Shown here: positions 25,293 through 32,033 of the stretch, in pieces
How the letters are laid out: the number at the start of each line of letters is the position of its first letter
Numbering within the stretch: the first letter of the stretch is position 1
Assembly: GCA_051879015.1 (NCBI GenBank)
Contig: JBJELF010000014.1
Coordinates: 1 to 32,033 of the forward strand
DNA: 32,033 nucleotides
Direction of reading: 5' to 3'
From: JBJELF01 sp051879015
GTDB lineage: Bacteria > Bacillota > Clostridia > Lachnospirales > Lachnospiraceae
The notes under the pieces: generated by a model
What the model saw: only the letters and a program-made list of their open reading frames with translations
The model's database searches: none
Told to the model about the DNA's origin: nothing
Program-made: the position numbers and the translations under genes

Positions 25293-26024
25293 TTACCGTT
25301 TTAATTCAAATTTGTAGCCAATTCCCCATACGGTGGAGATAGCCCAGCGAGGATGATCCTTTATTTTCTCACGGAGACGCTTGATATGCACATCCACGGT
25401 GCGAGTATCACCGATATAGTCATATCCCCAGATATGGTCAAGAAGCTGCTCTCGAGTAAAGACCTGATTGGGCTGGGAAGCCAAAAAGTACAACAATTCC
25501 AATTCTTTTGGAGGCATATCGATATTTTTATTTTTATATGTCACGGAATAGTTTGTGCGGCTGATAAGCAGATCTGGATACTCCACAAACTGACCGACTC
25601 GCTCTGGCTGAGGCATTTCTACCGTTGTCAGATTTGAGAGAATACTAGGCGCAGTTTGCTGTGTGCGGCGGAGGACTGCCTTGACGCGGGCAACTAATTC
25701 TTTGGAGTCGAAGGGTTTGATCATGTAATCATCAGCACCTAATTCTAATCCCAAAACTTTGTCAAAGACTTCTCCTTTGGCAGAAAGCATGATAATTGGT
25801 GTGTTGTAGTCTTTGCGAATCTCACGGCAAACCTGATAGCCATCCATGCCTGGCAGCATCAAGTCTAATAGAACCAAATTTGGCTGGAAAGTGTAGAAGG
25901 TACTTAAAGCCTGTTCTCCGTCATAGACAATTTGAGTCTCATAGCATTCCTTGATTAAATAGAGAGAAATCAATTCTGCAATATTTTCATCATCATCTAC
26001 AATTAAAATTTTTTGTTTCCCCAT
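25293..26024 (-). CDS. OmpR-family response regulator
   Basis: A 243-aa DNA-binding regulator. The receiver domain (1-120) has acidic residues D10/D11/D12, phospho-acceptor D54 (LLDLMLPGMDG), S81 and K103 (DDYMIKPF). The C-terminal winged helix (about 145-243) ends ELLYFLASQPNQVFTREQLL ... TRTVDVHIKRLREKI, GIGYKFE. It is partner to the kinase downstream. It starts 17 bases after the mutS2 stop, so it is probably co-transcribed with mutS2. A GGGAAAG site precedes the ATG. Confidence 0.96.
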   Translation of the reverse strand: MGKQKILIVDDDENIAELISLYLIKECYETQIVYDGEQALSTFYTFQPNLVLLDLMLPGMDGYQVCREIRKDYNTPIIMLSAKGEVFDKVLGLELGADDYMIKPFDSKELVARVKAVLRRTQQTAPSILSNLTTVEMPQPERVGQFVEYPDLLISRTNYSVTYKNKNIDMPPKELELLYFLASQPNQVFTREQLLDHIWGYDYIGDTRTVDVHIKRLREKIKDHPRWAISTVWGIGYKFELKR

Positions 26025-26041
26025 AAAACTTTCCCTTTCTC

Positions 26042-28420
26042 TTATTTAAAGGTGACAATGGTAACTCCTGTGTCACCTTCGCCGAACGCACCCAATCGAT
26101 AAGAATCTACATACTTGAGGCGGCGTAATTTGTTGTGAACTGCGTTTTTGAGGGCACCTGTGCCGCGGCCGTGGACTACTCGGACTTGAGGAAGATGAGC
26201 TAAGTAGGCATCATCTAAATATTTGTCTAGCTCGGGCAGAGCTTCATCGACGGTCATGCCAATGAGGTTGATTTCTGGTGAGATGGTAGAGGACTTAGAG
26301 ACACGGATACTTCCTGTACTGCTTCGTTCCTTGGTGATACCTGGACCGGTGGTGGTGGCTTCATTTAACTTGGCAATATCATTGATGGATACCAGAGAAC
26401 GAAGAATACCCATTTGGACATATAAATCACCCTTTGCATTGGGAAGTGTGCTGACAATACCATCCAGATTCATGGAAATGACATGAACGCCATCTCCAAT
26501 ATGAAGTTCATCGGGTTTCACTTCCTTTTTCTTTGCTGCCGGCTTTGATTTGGAAGTAGTATTGACCGTATTTAGTTTATTGCGCAGCTTGGTGCGTTCC
26601 TCTTCAAGGGAGCGACCGATATCACCGGACTGCGTTTTTTTATTGATGATGCGAATGGTTTCGTCGGCATAATCTTTGGCATCCTGCAGAATAGCCTGAG
26701 CCTTTTCATTGGCATCCTGCAGAATCTTGTCACGTTGAGCATCTAGTTTCTCCTGTTTTGCCTCTAACTTAGCCTTGAGAGCTTCAATTTCTTCCTTATA
26801 TTGAGTGATTTTTTCCTGGTCTTCTTCCATGCGCAGACGGGATGCCTCCAGGTCGGCGATGACATCCTCAAAACTTTCGGAGGAGGAATCGATGCGGCTC
26901 TTGGCGTCATCTATGATATAGTCAGGCAGACCGAGTTTCTGGGAGATGGCAAAAGCATTGCTTTTTCCAGGAATTCCTAGAATGAGTCGGTAGGTCGGCT
27001 GTAGGGTCTCCACATTAAATTCGCAGCTGGCATTTTCTACGCCTTCTGTGGAGAGTGCATAAATTTTTAATTCGCTGTAATGAGTAGTTGCCATGGTGCG
27101 AATTTTTAGATTGCGCAAAAAATTTAAGATAGAGATAGCCAGTGCAGCACCTTCTGTTGGGTCTGTGCCAGCTCCCAACTCGTCAAAGAGTACCAAAGAA
27201 TCCTTATCTGCCTTGTTAATGAAATCTACAATGTTGACCATGTGAGCCGAGAAGGTACTAAGGCTCTGCTCAATGCTCTGCTCGTCACCGATATCTGCGT
27301 AAACTTCCTTAAAAACGGAAAGTTGAGATCCGTCGAAGGCAGGAATCTGTAAGCCTGCCTGTCCCATCAGGGTAAATAAACCTACCGTTTTGAGAGAAAC
27401 GGTTTTACCGCCCGTATTAGGACCTGTGATAATTAGCTGGTGAAACTGACCACCTAACTGCAAGTCGATTGGAACCACCTTTTTTTTGTCAAGAAGTGGG
27501 TGACGTCCCTTTTTGATGCGAATAAATTTATTATAATTGAATTTTGGGCGAGTACCCTGATACGAGCGGGATAACATGGCCTTTGCAAAAATGAAGTCCA
27601 GGAGGGATAATATTTTTAAATCGTCCTCTAAGTATTCAATATGCTCTGCTGCTTGATTGCTCAGATTGGCCAGGATAATCTCTATTTCTTTTTGTTCCTT
27701 GATTTCCAGCTCACGCAGCTCATTGTTTGCTTTAACGACTGAGGCAGGTTCTACAAAGACAGTAGACCCGGAAGAACTCTGGTCATGAATCATACCGGGC
27801 ACTTGACTGCGGTTTTCTGATTTGACAGGCAGACAGTAGCGTCCGTTTCTCATGGTAATCACTGCGTCCTGAAGATAATTGCGGTTATTGTTCATGACAG
27901 AGTTGAGCTGGGAGCGCACTCGCTCAATGGTCATCTTGATATTTCTGCGAATGGAACGAAGAGCAGGACTGGCATCATCACTGATTTCTTCCTCGGATAA
28001 AATACAGCGATCAATTTCCCGTTCAAGACTGGTCAATGGTTCTAGTAAGCTGAAATACTCGTCGAGGGAGTCTGGCTCTTCACCCTCGGGCAGCTGACGA
28101 TAACCAAATTCCTTGGCGCGGTAAGCTGTCTTGAGAAGGGAGGCAATGTTGAGCAGTTCAATAATGCTTAGACTGCCTCCCACTTTAAGCCGCATAATAG
28201 AGGGACGGATATCTTTTGCACCAGAAAAGGAGATGGTTCCTTTTTTTACAATACGAAGGAAGGCATCATCGGTTTCCTGCTGTGCCTTGCGGATGTCATC
28301 CAGCTTATCCATGGGTTTTAAATTTCGGCACATATCCTTGCCGATGGGAGTGCTGGCAAACTCAACCAGCATATCAATAATCTTGTCATACTCAAGAGTA
28401 TGAAGGGCTTTTTCATTCAT
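26042..28420 (-). CDS. mutS2: Endonuclease MutS2 (Smr-domain MutS homologue)
   Basis: A 792-aa ATPase that acts on recombination intermediates and on collided ribosomes (splitting them in B. subtilis), not in mismatch repair. The MutS core and clamp precede the ATPase, with Walker A GPNTGGKT (333-340) and Walker B LVLFDELGAGTDPTEG. A coiled coil (about 505-600) and the C-terminal Smr nuclease domain with VHGRGTGALKNAV follow. Start ATG 28420 (MNEKALHTLEY) has GGAG 10 bases upstream and matches the family. The in-frame ATGs at 28435 and 28459 lie further up. It is preceded by licD and followed at 17 bases by the response regulator gene. Confidence 0.95.
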   Translation of the reverse strand: MNEKALHTLEYDKIIDMLVEFASTPIGKDMCRNLKPMDKLDDIRKAQQETDDAFLRIVKKGTISFSGAKDIRPSIMRLKVGGSLSIIELLNIASLLKTAYRAKEFGYRQLPEGEEPDSLDEYFSLLEPLTSLEREIDRCILSEEEISDDASPALRSIRRNIKMTIERVRSQLNSVMNNNRNYLQDAVITMRNGRYCLPVKSENRSQVPGMIHDQSSSGSTVFVEPASVVKANNELRELEIKEQKEIEIILANLSNQAAEHIEYLEDDLKILSLLDFIFAKAMLSRSYQGTRPKFNYNKFIRIKKGRHPLLDKKKVVPIDLQLGGQFHQLIITGPNTGGKTVSLKTVGLFTLMGQAGLQIPAFDGSQLSVFKEVYADIGDEQSIEQSLSTFSAHMVNIVDFINKADKDSLVLFDELGAGTDPTEGAALAISILNFLRNLKIRTMATTHYSELKIYALSTEGVENASCEFNVETLQPTYRLILGIPGKSNAFAISQKLGLPDYIIDDAKSRIDSSSESFEDVIADLEASRLRMEEDQEKITQYKEEIEALKAKLEAKQEKLDAQRDKILQDANEKAQAILQDAKDYADETIRIINKKTQSGDIGRSLEEERTKLRNKLNTVNTTSKSKPAAKKKEVKPDELHIGDGVHVISMNLDGIVSTLPNAKGDLYVQMGILRSLVSINDIAKLNEATTTGPGITKERSSTGSIRVSKSSTISPEINLIGMTVDEALPELDKYLDDAYLAHLPQVRVVHGRGTGALKNAVHNKLRRLKYVDSYRLGAFGEGDTGVTIVTFK

Positions 28421-28438
28421 AATAATAATCTCCATTCC

Positions 28439-28457
28439 GCCGCCTTTGGCCGGCGGC
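28439..28457 (-). other. GC hairpin before mutS2
   Basis: On the minus strand: GCCGCC, 7-base GGCCAAA loop, GGCGGC. It lies between the licD stop and the mutS2 start, with its right arm a few bases before the mutS2 ribosome binding site. It may tune mutS2 translation. No T-run follows, so it is not a terminator. Confidence 0.45.
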
Positions 28458-28481
28458 ATAAATAGTAAGAAAAGTGAAAGT

Positions 28482-29351
28482 TTATTTGTTGATGTCCGGA
28501 TGATTAATTTTTACATATTCTGGAATAATGTGGGGCTGGACGCGCTTGTCTTCGGGCGGCGGTGTCATATAATCTCCATAGAGAGTCTTTAAGCACATAT
28601 CATAATTGTTGGGTGCCGGAAGTAGCACGCCATCCATTTCGACATCCACAGCGGATGAAAACCATTCTTTCTGGAAAATTAGGTGGATATCTTCAAATAA
28701 ATAATTGCCATAATAGCAGCGATTTTTTCGGGAATTTTTGTTTGTTTCCAGTTTGGAGACATGGTCATATTGCTTGGCAATCCACTTGGCTGGGATAAGG
28801 GTACCAATATGGGATAAAATTTGTACCACCAGGCGGGAGGCTCCCTTGTATTTTGATAAATCCAGTTGGTATCGGTGTCCGAGACTGAATCCGTATAAAA
28901 CAATCAGCAATCCGTGACAGAGTTTATGGACAAAATCGTGATCGGATACATCATCAATGATGAAGATATCAGATACTAAATGGTTGTTGATGCCATTTTT
29001 ATAAAATTGTTCTTCTTCACTGTCGGGACGAATAGAAGAATTGACCATGACGACGCGTGGAACAAAATCAAAGAGAGCGTTTCCTAAGTCGCCAGGTTCC
29101 ACATAAACGAACTCGGAACTCAATTCTTTTGAAGCAATTTTGCGAAAATGTTCGAAATCACTTCTCAGCATGGCAATGTCCAAATCATCATCCCATGGAA
29201 TGGCACTCTTGTGGCGAACTGCACCCAGCAGAGTACCGCTTTCAAGGAAAAATTGAATATGATGTTTTTGACAAATACGAGTAATTTCGTTTAAAATAAT
29301 AAGATGTCCTTTATGAATCTGCTCTAAGGCAGCAATTGTTTCTGGTGTCAT
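28482..29351 (-). CDS. LicD-family nucleotidyltransferase-fold transferase
   Basis: A 289-aa member of the LicD (phosphorylcholine/aminoethylphosphonate transfer-related) family. The diagnostic nucleotidyltransferase motif is at about 35-61: LESGTLLGAVRHKSAIPWDDDLDIAM, broken by GTLLG and the metal-binding DDD-LD (Asp54-Asp56, Asp58). A basic Lys/Arg/Tyr C-terminal region includes YGNYLFEDIHLIF and LYGDYMTPPPEDKR, also typical. It likely decorates a cell-surface glycan or teichoic acid; the substrate is unknown. GGAGG lies 7 bases before the ATG. It heads the run with mutS2 and the two-component pair, an unusual partner for mutS2. Confidence 0.9.
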   Translation of the reverse strand: MTPETIAALEQIHKGHLIILNEITRICQKHHIQFFLESGTLLGAVRHKSAIPWDDDLDIAMLRSDFEHFRKIASKELSSEFVYVEPGDLGNALFDFVPRVVMVNSSIRPDSEEEQFYKNGINNHLVSDIFIIDDVSDHDFVHKLCHGLLIVLYGFSLGHRYQLDLSKYKGASRLVVQILSHIGTLIPAKWIAKQYDHVSKLETNKNSRKNRCYYGNYLFEDIHLIFQKEWFSSAVDVEMDGVLLPAPNNYDMCLKTLYGDYMTPPPEDKRVQPHIIPEYVKINHPDINK

Positions 29352-29391
29352 AGAGATACCTCCAAAATATATTTATAAAAAACCGCCAGAA

Positions 29392-29445
29392 AACCCACGG
29401 TCGCCTGTGCCCTTCGGGTATTAGGTGGTGGGTAGTTCACAGTAA
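29392..29445 (+). repeat. Structured repeat, copy B (IS200/IS605-type end-like)
   Basis: AACCCAC...CGCCTGTGCCC...GGGTATTAGGTGGTGGGTAGTTCACAGTAA. ACCCAC pairs with GTGGGT around an inner CGCCT/AGGTG stem and CCC-TTC-GGG tip. It is the best match to the 4351-4400 copy and shares the GTAGTTCACAGTAA end with the 12173-12521 element. Its terminal sequence is followed by GTAA (TTAC on the other strand). It lies 40 bases before the licD start and would be in the licD 5' UTR. Confidence 0.65.
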
Positions 29446-29493
29446 TGCAGTCGGCTATTGTGTACTTTGAATGATTTATTTGTACAGAATATC

Positions 29494-29502
29494 ATTGTAG
29501 CA
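29494..29502 (-). promoter_or_regulatory. Extended -10 promoter for licD
   Basis: On the minus strand TGCTACAAT fits the extended -10 pattern. It lies upstream of repeat copy B, so the repeat would be transcribed in the licD leader. Confidence 0.45.
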
Positions 29503-29610
29503 TAGCCTGAAATAAAAAGAAAGTCATCTAGCAGGATAATTTTTGGAAAAAGGTTTCAATAAAACATATATGAAATAGGTAAAGATGAGATAGAGGTCAT
29601 TTACAAAAAT

Positions 29611-29649
29611 TGATATGAAAAAAAATTTCAAAAATTTACAAAATTTTTC
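29611..29649 (+). promoter_or_regulatory. A/T-tract UP element for the tRNA-Cys promoter
   Basis: Runs of A and T (AAAAAAAATTT, AAAAATTT, AAAATTTTT) at about helical spacing lie directly before the -35. This is typical of UP elements that raise tRNA and rRNA promoters. The stretch 29503-29610 shows nothing else that I can name. Confidence 0.55.
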
Positions 29650-29678
29650 TTGACAAAGTGAAGTCTATGGTATATACT
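29650..29678 (+). promoter_or_regulatory. Sigma-A promoter of tRNA-Cys
   Basis: TTGACA (29650-29655), 17 bases, TATACT (29673-29678), about 40 bases before the tRNA. Confidence 0.85.
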
Positions 29679-29718
29679 ATGCAAAGTGATGAGCGAGTAG
29701 CTCAGATAACAAATCTCT

Positions 29719-29789
29719 GGTGCGATAGCCAAGCGGTAAGGTAGTGGTCTGCAACACCATGGTCACCGGTTCGAATCCGGTTCGCACCT
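29719..29789 (+). tRNA. tRNA-Cys (GCA)
   Basis: A 71-base cloverleaf: acceptor GGTGCGA/TCGCACC, D-arm with AGCGGTAA, anticodon loop CTGCAAC with anticodon GCA at 29751-29753, T-arm CCGGTTCGAATCCGG. The discriminator base is T, as required for Cys. The 3' CCA is not encoded. The sequence closely follows the usual Firmicutes tRNA-Cys pattern. The leader 29690-29716 can form two small hairpins (TGAGC/GCTCA and AGAT/ATCT). Confidence 0.97.
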
Positions 29790-29793
29790 TTTA

Positions 29794-29821
29794 GGAATCA
29801 TCGAAAGATGATTCCTTTTTT
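29794..29821 (+). terminator. Rho-independent terminator after tRNA-Cys
   Basis: GGAATCATC (29794-29802), GAAA tetraloop, GATGATTCC (29807-29815), then six T. It lies five bases past the tRNA. Confidence 0.95.
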
Positions 29822-29861
29822 GTATGTATAACCAAAATAGAAAGGCGGAAGAAAAGAAGAA

Positions 29862-30626
29862 ATGACAGAGAAGAAAATGATTTCCTGGAATGTCAATGGT
29901 CTGCGTGCCTGTCTCACAAAGGGATTTATGAATTTTTTTGATGAGGTAAATGCAGATATTTTTTGCTTGCAGGAGACGAAGATTCAGCAAGGGCAGGTAG
30001 AGTGGAATAAGTCAGGGTATTATGCTTACTGGAATTATGCGGAGAAAAAAGGATACTCAGGTACCGCTATTTTTACAAAGGAAGAACCGATTAGTGCGAC
30101 CTACGGTCTGGGGATTGAGGAGCATGACCGAGAGGGCAGAGTGATTACTCTGGAATTTGACACCTACTATGTTGTGACAGTGTATACACCAAATTCGAAG
30201 CGTGATTTAGCAAGATTGGAGTATCGCATGGTCTGGGAAGATGCCTTTCGTACTTATTTGAATGGACTGCGACAGAACAAACCAGTGTTGGTCTGCGGTG
30301 ATATGAATGTAGCTCATGAGGAGATTGATTTAAAAAATCCAAAAACCAATCATAAGAATGCAGGATTTACTGATGAAGAGCGCAGAAAAATGACGGAGTT
30401 GCTGAATTCGGGCTGGATTGATACCTTCCGCCATTTTTATCCAGACAAAAAGGATGAGTATTCCTGGTGGTCTTATATGGGGAAAGCTCGTGAGAAGAAT
30501 GTAGGTTGGCGCATTGATTATTTTCTTGCCTCGGAGGAATTGAGAGAGCAGCTGGTGGATGCAAAAATTTATCAGCAGATTTTGGGTTCCGATCATTGCC
30601 CAGTGGAAGTAACGGTGAGAGTGTAA
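29862..30626 (+). CDS. xth: Exodeoxyribonuclease III (AP endonuclease)
   Basis: A 254-aa enzyme of the exonuclease III/endonuclease-exonuclease-phosphatase fold that cuts abasic sites in base excision repair. Conserved residues: Asn in SWNVNGLRACL, Glu in CLQETKIQ, Tyr in VTVYTPNSKRDLARLEYR, Asp/Asn in VCGDMNVAHEEIDLKNP, and Asp/His in LGSDHCPVEVTV. The length is standard. The start ATG 29862 follows an AAAGGCGGAAG region. No promoter is obvious between the tRNA terminator and the gene. cobQ follows after 4 bases. Confidence 0.96.
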   Translation: MTEKKMISWNVNGLRACLTKGFMNFFDEVNADIFCLQETKIQQGQVEWNKSGYYAYWNYAEKKGYSGTAIFTKEEPISATYGLGIEEHDREGRVITLEFDTYYVVTVYTPNSKRDLARLEYRMVWEDAFRTYLNGLRQNKPVLVCGDMNVAHEEIDLKNPKTNHKNAGFTDEERRKMTELLNSGWIDTFRHFYPDKKDEYSWWSYMGKAREKNVGWRIDYFLASEELREQLVDAKIYQQILGSDHCPVEVTVRV

Positions 30627-30630
30627 GACA

Positions 30631-32033
30631 ATGGCGAAAGTAATTATGGTGCAGGGCACGATGTCCAGCGCAGGAAAGAGTTTTTTAGTGGCTGGGCTGT
30701 GCCGTATTTTTAAACAGGATGGTTATCGAGTGGCTCCTTTTAAGTCTCAAAATATGGCTCTCAATTCTTATATCACGGAAGATGGTCTGGAGATGGGACG
30801 TGCGCAGGTGATGCAGGCAGAGGCGGCAGGAGTCAAACCTTCGGTGTACATGAATCCAATTTTGCTGAAGCCGACCAATGATGTAGGTTCGCAGGTGATT
30901 GTCAATGGAGAGGTCATTGGAACAATGCCTGCCAGAGAATATTTTAAGTATAAAAAGTCATTGATTCCAGAAATTTTGTGTGCCTATGAGCATTTGGCAG
31001 CAGAAAATGACATCATTGTCATGGAAGGAGCGGGAAGTCCGGCGGAAATCAATCTCAAAAAGGATGACATTGTCAATATGGGATTGGCAAAATTGGTGGA
31101 TGCGCCTGTTTTGCTGGTGGGTGATATTGACCGTGGTGGTGTATTTGCTCAGCTTTTGGGAACTTTGATGCTGTTGGAGGAGGAAGAAAAGGCTCGTGTC
31201 AAAGGTCTGATTATTAATAAATTTCGTGGGGATAAGACTATTTTGGATCCAGGAGTAGAGATGCTAGAAGAACGAGGTCATGTTCCTGTATTGGGCGTAG
31301 TACCTTACATGAAAGTGGCTTTGGATGATGAGGATAGTTTGACTAGTCGATTTGGAGTGAAGAAGGAAAAATTGGTGGATATTGTTGTGATTCGTTTCCC
31401 GCGTATCTCCAATTTTACGGATTTTGCAGTCTTTGAGGCTATGGAGTCCGTGTCGGTGCGTTATGTTACATCGGTGCAGGAGCTGCATCATCCGGATTTG
31501 ATTCTTTTGCCGGGAAGTAAAAATACGATAGGAGATTTAAAGTGGATGCGGCAAAATGGACTGGAAGCGGCAATCAAGAAAATGGCTGGTGCGATACCAA
31601 TTTGGGGTATTTGCGGCGGTTATCAGATGTTAGGACAGTTCATTTCAGATCCAGATGGCGTGGAGGATGGTGGTACTCTGCGAGGCATGGAACTACTTCC
31701 CATGGAGACCGTGATGGTGTCAGCAAAGACGCGTCGACAGACCAGAGGAGTTTTTGGAGAAATAGAAGGAATTTTTTCTGCTCTGAGTCATATGGAGTGG
31801 GAAGGATATGAGATTCACATGGGAAAGAGTCATTGTGTGGAAGCGGCAGTGCCAAGCTTGAATGCATGGAAAGATGATTGCGAGCAGAATGAGGGCATGC
31901 AGCGAAATCTGGTATATGGAACCTATGTTCATGGAATTTTTGATAAGGGCGAGATTGCTTCGACTATCATTAAGGCATTGGCGGCAGTTAAGGGCGTGGC
32001 ATTAAATGAGGAGAGAGAGATGGACTATGGCGC
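30631..32033 (+). CDS. cobQ: Cobyric acid synthase, 3' end beyond the window
   Basis: It amidates four side chains of adenosylcobyrinic acid a,c-diamide using glutamine and ATP in cobalamin synthesis. 467 codons are seen and the frame is open at the window edge. The N-terminal DTBS/CobB-like domain has the P-loop QGTMSSAGKS, FKSQNMALNSYIT, MEGAGSPAEINL and DIDRGGVFAQLLGT. The C-terminal class I glutaminase domain has Cys of IWGICGGYQMLGQ and His of TYVHGIFD. The start ATG 30631 is 4 bases after xth, with only a weak GAGAG site. Downstream cob genes are likely but outside. A B12-binding enzyme sits at 16645. Confidence 0.96.
   Translation, partial: MAKVIMVQGTMSSAGKSFLVAGLCRIFKQDGYRVAPFKSQNMALNSYITEDGLEMGRAQVMQAEAAGVKPSVYMNPILLKPTNDVGSQVIVNGEVIGTMPAREYFKYKKSLIPEILCAYEHLAAENDIIVMEGAGSPAEINLKKDDIVNMGLAKLVDAPVLLVGDIDRGGVFAQLLGTLMLLEEEEKARVKGLIINKFRGDKTILDPGVEMLEERGHVPVLGVVPYMKVALDDEDSLTSRFGVKKEKLVDIVVIRFPRISNFTDFAVFEAMESVSVRYVTSVQELHHPDLILLPGSKNTIGDLKWMRQNGLEAAIKKMAGAIPIWGICGGYQMLGQFISDPDGVEDGGTLRGMELLPMETVMVSAKTRRQTRGVFGEIEGIFSALSHMEWEGYEIHMGKSHCVEAAVPSLNAWKDDCEQNEGMQRNLVYGTYVHGIFDKGEIASTIIKALAAVKGVALNEEREMDYG

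Noticed and set aside
30600..30631. Cobalamin riboswitch before cobQ
   Set aside because: Only 4 bases separate xth and cobQ, so there is no room for one.

Overview
The window looks like a chromosomal segment of a low-to-moderate GC Gram-positive anaerobe of the Clostridia, most likely a Lachnospiraceae member. Pointers are a membrane pyrophosphatase of the K+-dependent type, a GlgC/GlgD pair, SpoVG, a DnaD/DnaI-type helicase-loading pair, DUF951 next to MurC, VanW, MutS2, an extended atypical PRPP synthetase, and strong AGGAGG-type ribosome binding sites. Most of it is housekeeping sequence. There is no prophage, CRISPR array, intact transposase or toxin-antitoxin pair.

Layout. 65-1105 (-): tRNA threonylcarbamoyladenosine enzyme (Sua5/TsaC). 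1433-3421 (+): hppA ion-pumping pyrophosphatase. 3510-4154 (+): Pro/Arg-rich unknown protein with a possible mother-cell-type promoter. 4432-6903 (+): large membrane-anchored protein ending in a degenerate C39-like domain. A bidirectional terminator separates it from the minus-strand block 7009-12145: prs with its own promoter, then dnaI-like, dnaD-like, murC and DUF951. Next come a 0.35 kb structured, ORF-less element (12173-12521) and a hemolysin III-type membrane protein. 13651-16049 (+) is glgC-glgD for glycogen synthesis, followed by spoVG and a B12-binding radical SAM gene. A 38-codon membrane microprotein and a VanW cell-wall protein follow. 20553-23775 (+) is a tight cluster: AIR-synthase-like, Lrp/AsnC, aminotransferase, trmL. 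23806-29351 (-) holds licD, mutS2, an OmpR-type response regulator and its histidine kinase in one run. Finally tRNA-Cys, exonuclease III and a cobyric acid synthase cut by the window edge (+).

The most unusual signal is a family of three structured elements (4351-4400, 12173-12521, 29392-29445). They share a terminal TGTGAACTACC-type sequence next to a hairpin. Each sits about 30-40 bases upstream of a start codon, with the terminal sequence at the edge away from the gene. The 12.2-12.5 kb copy looks like a complete non-autonomous IS200/IS605-type element with IS608-like TTAC/TCAA boundaries. Other points of interest are the pseudo-peptidase protein, the unrecorded microprotein at 18533, the divergent Prs, and a possible sigma-K-like promoter at 3452-3479.
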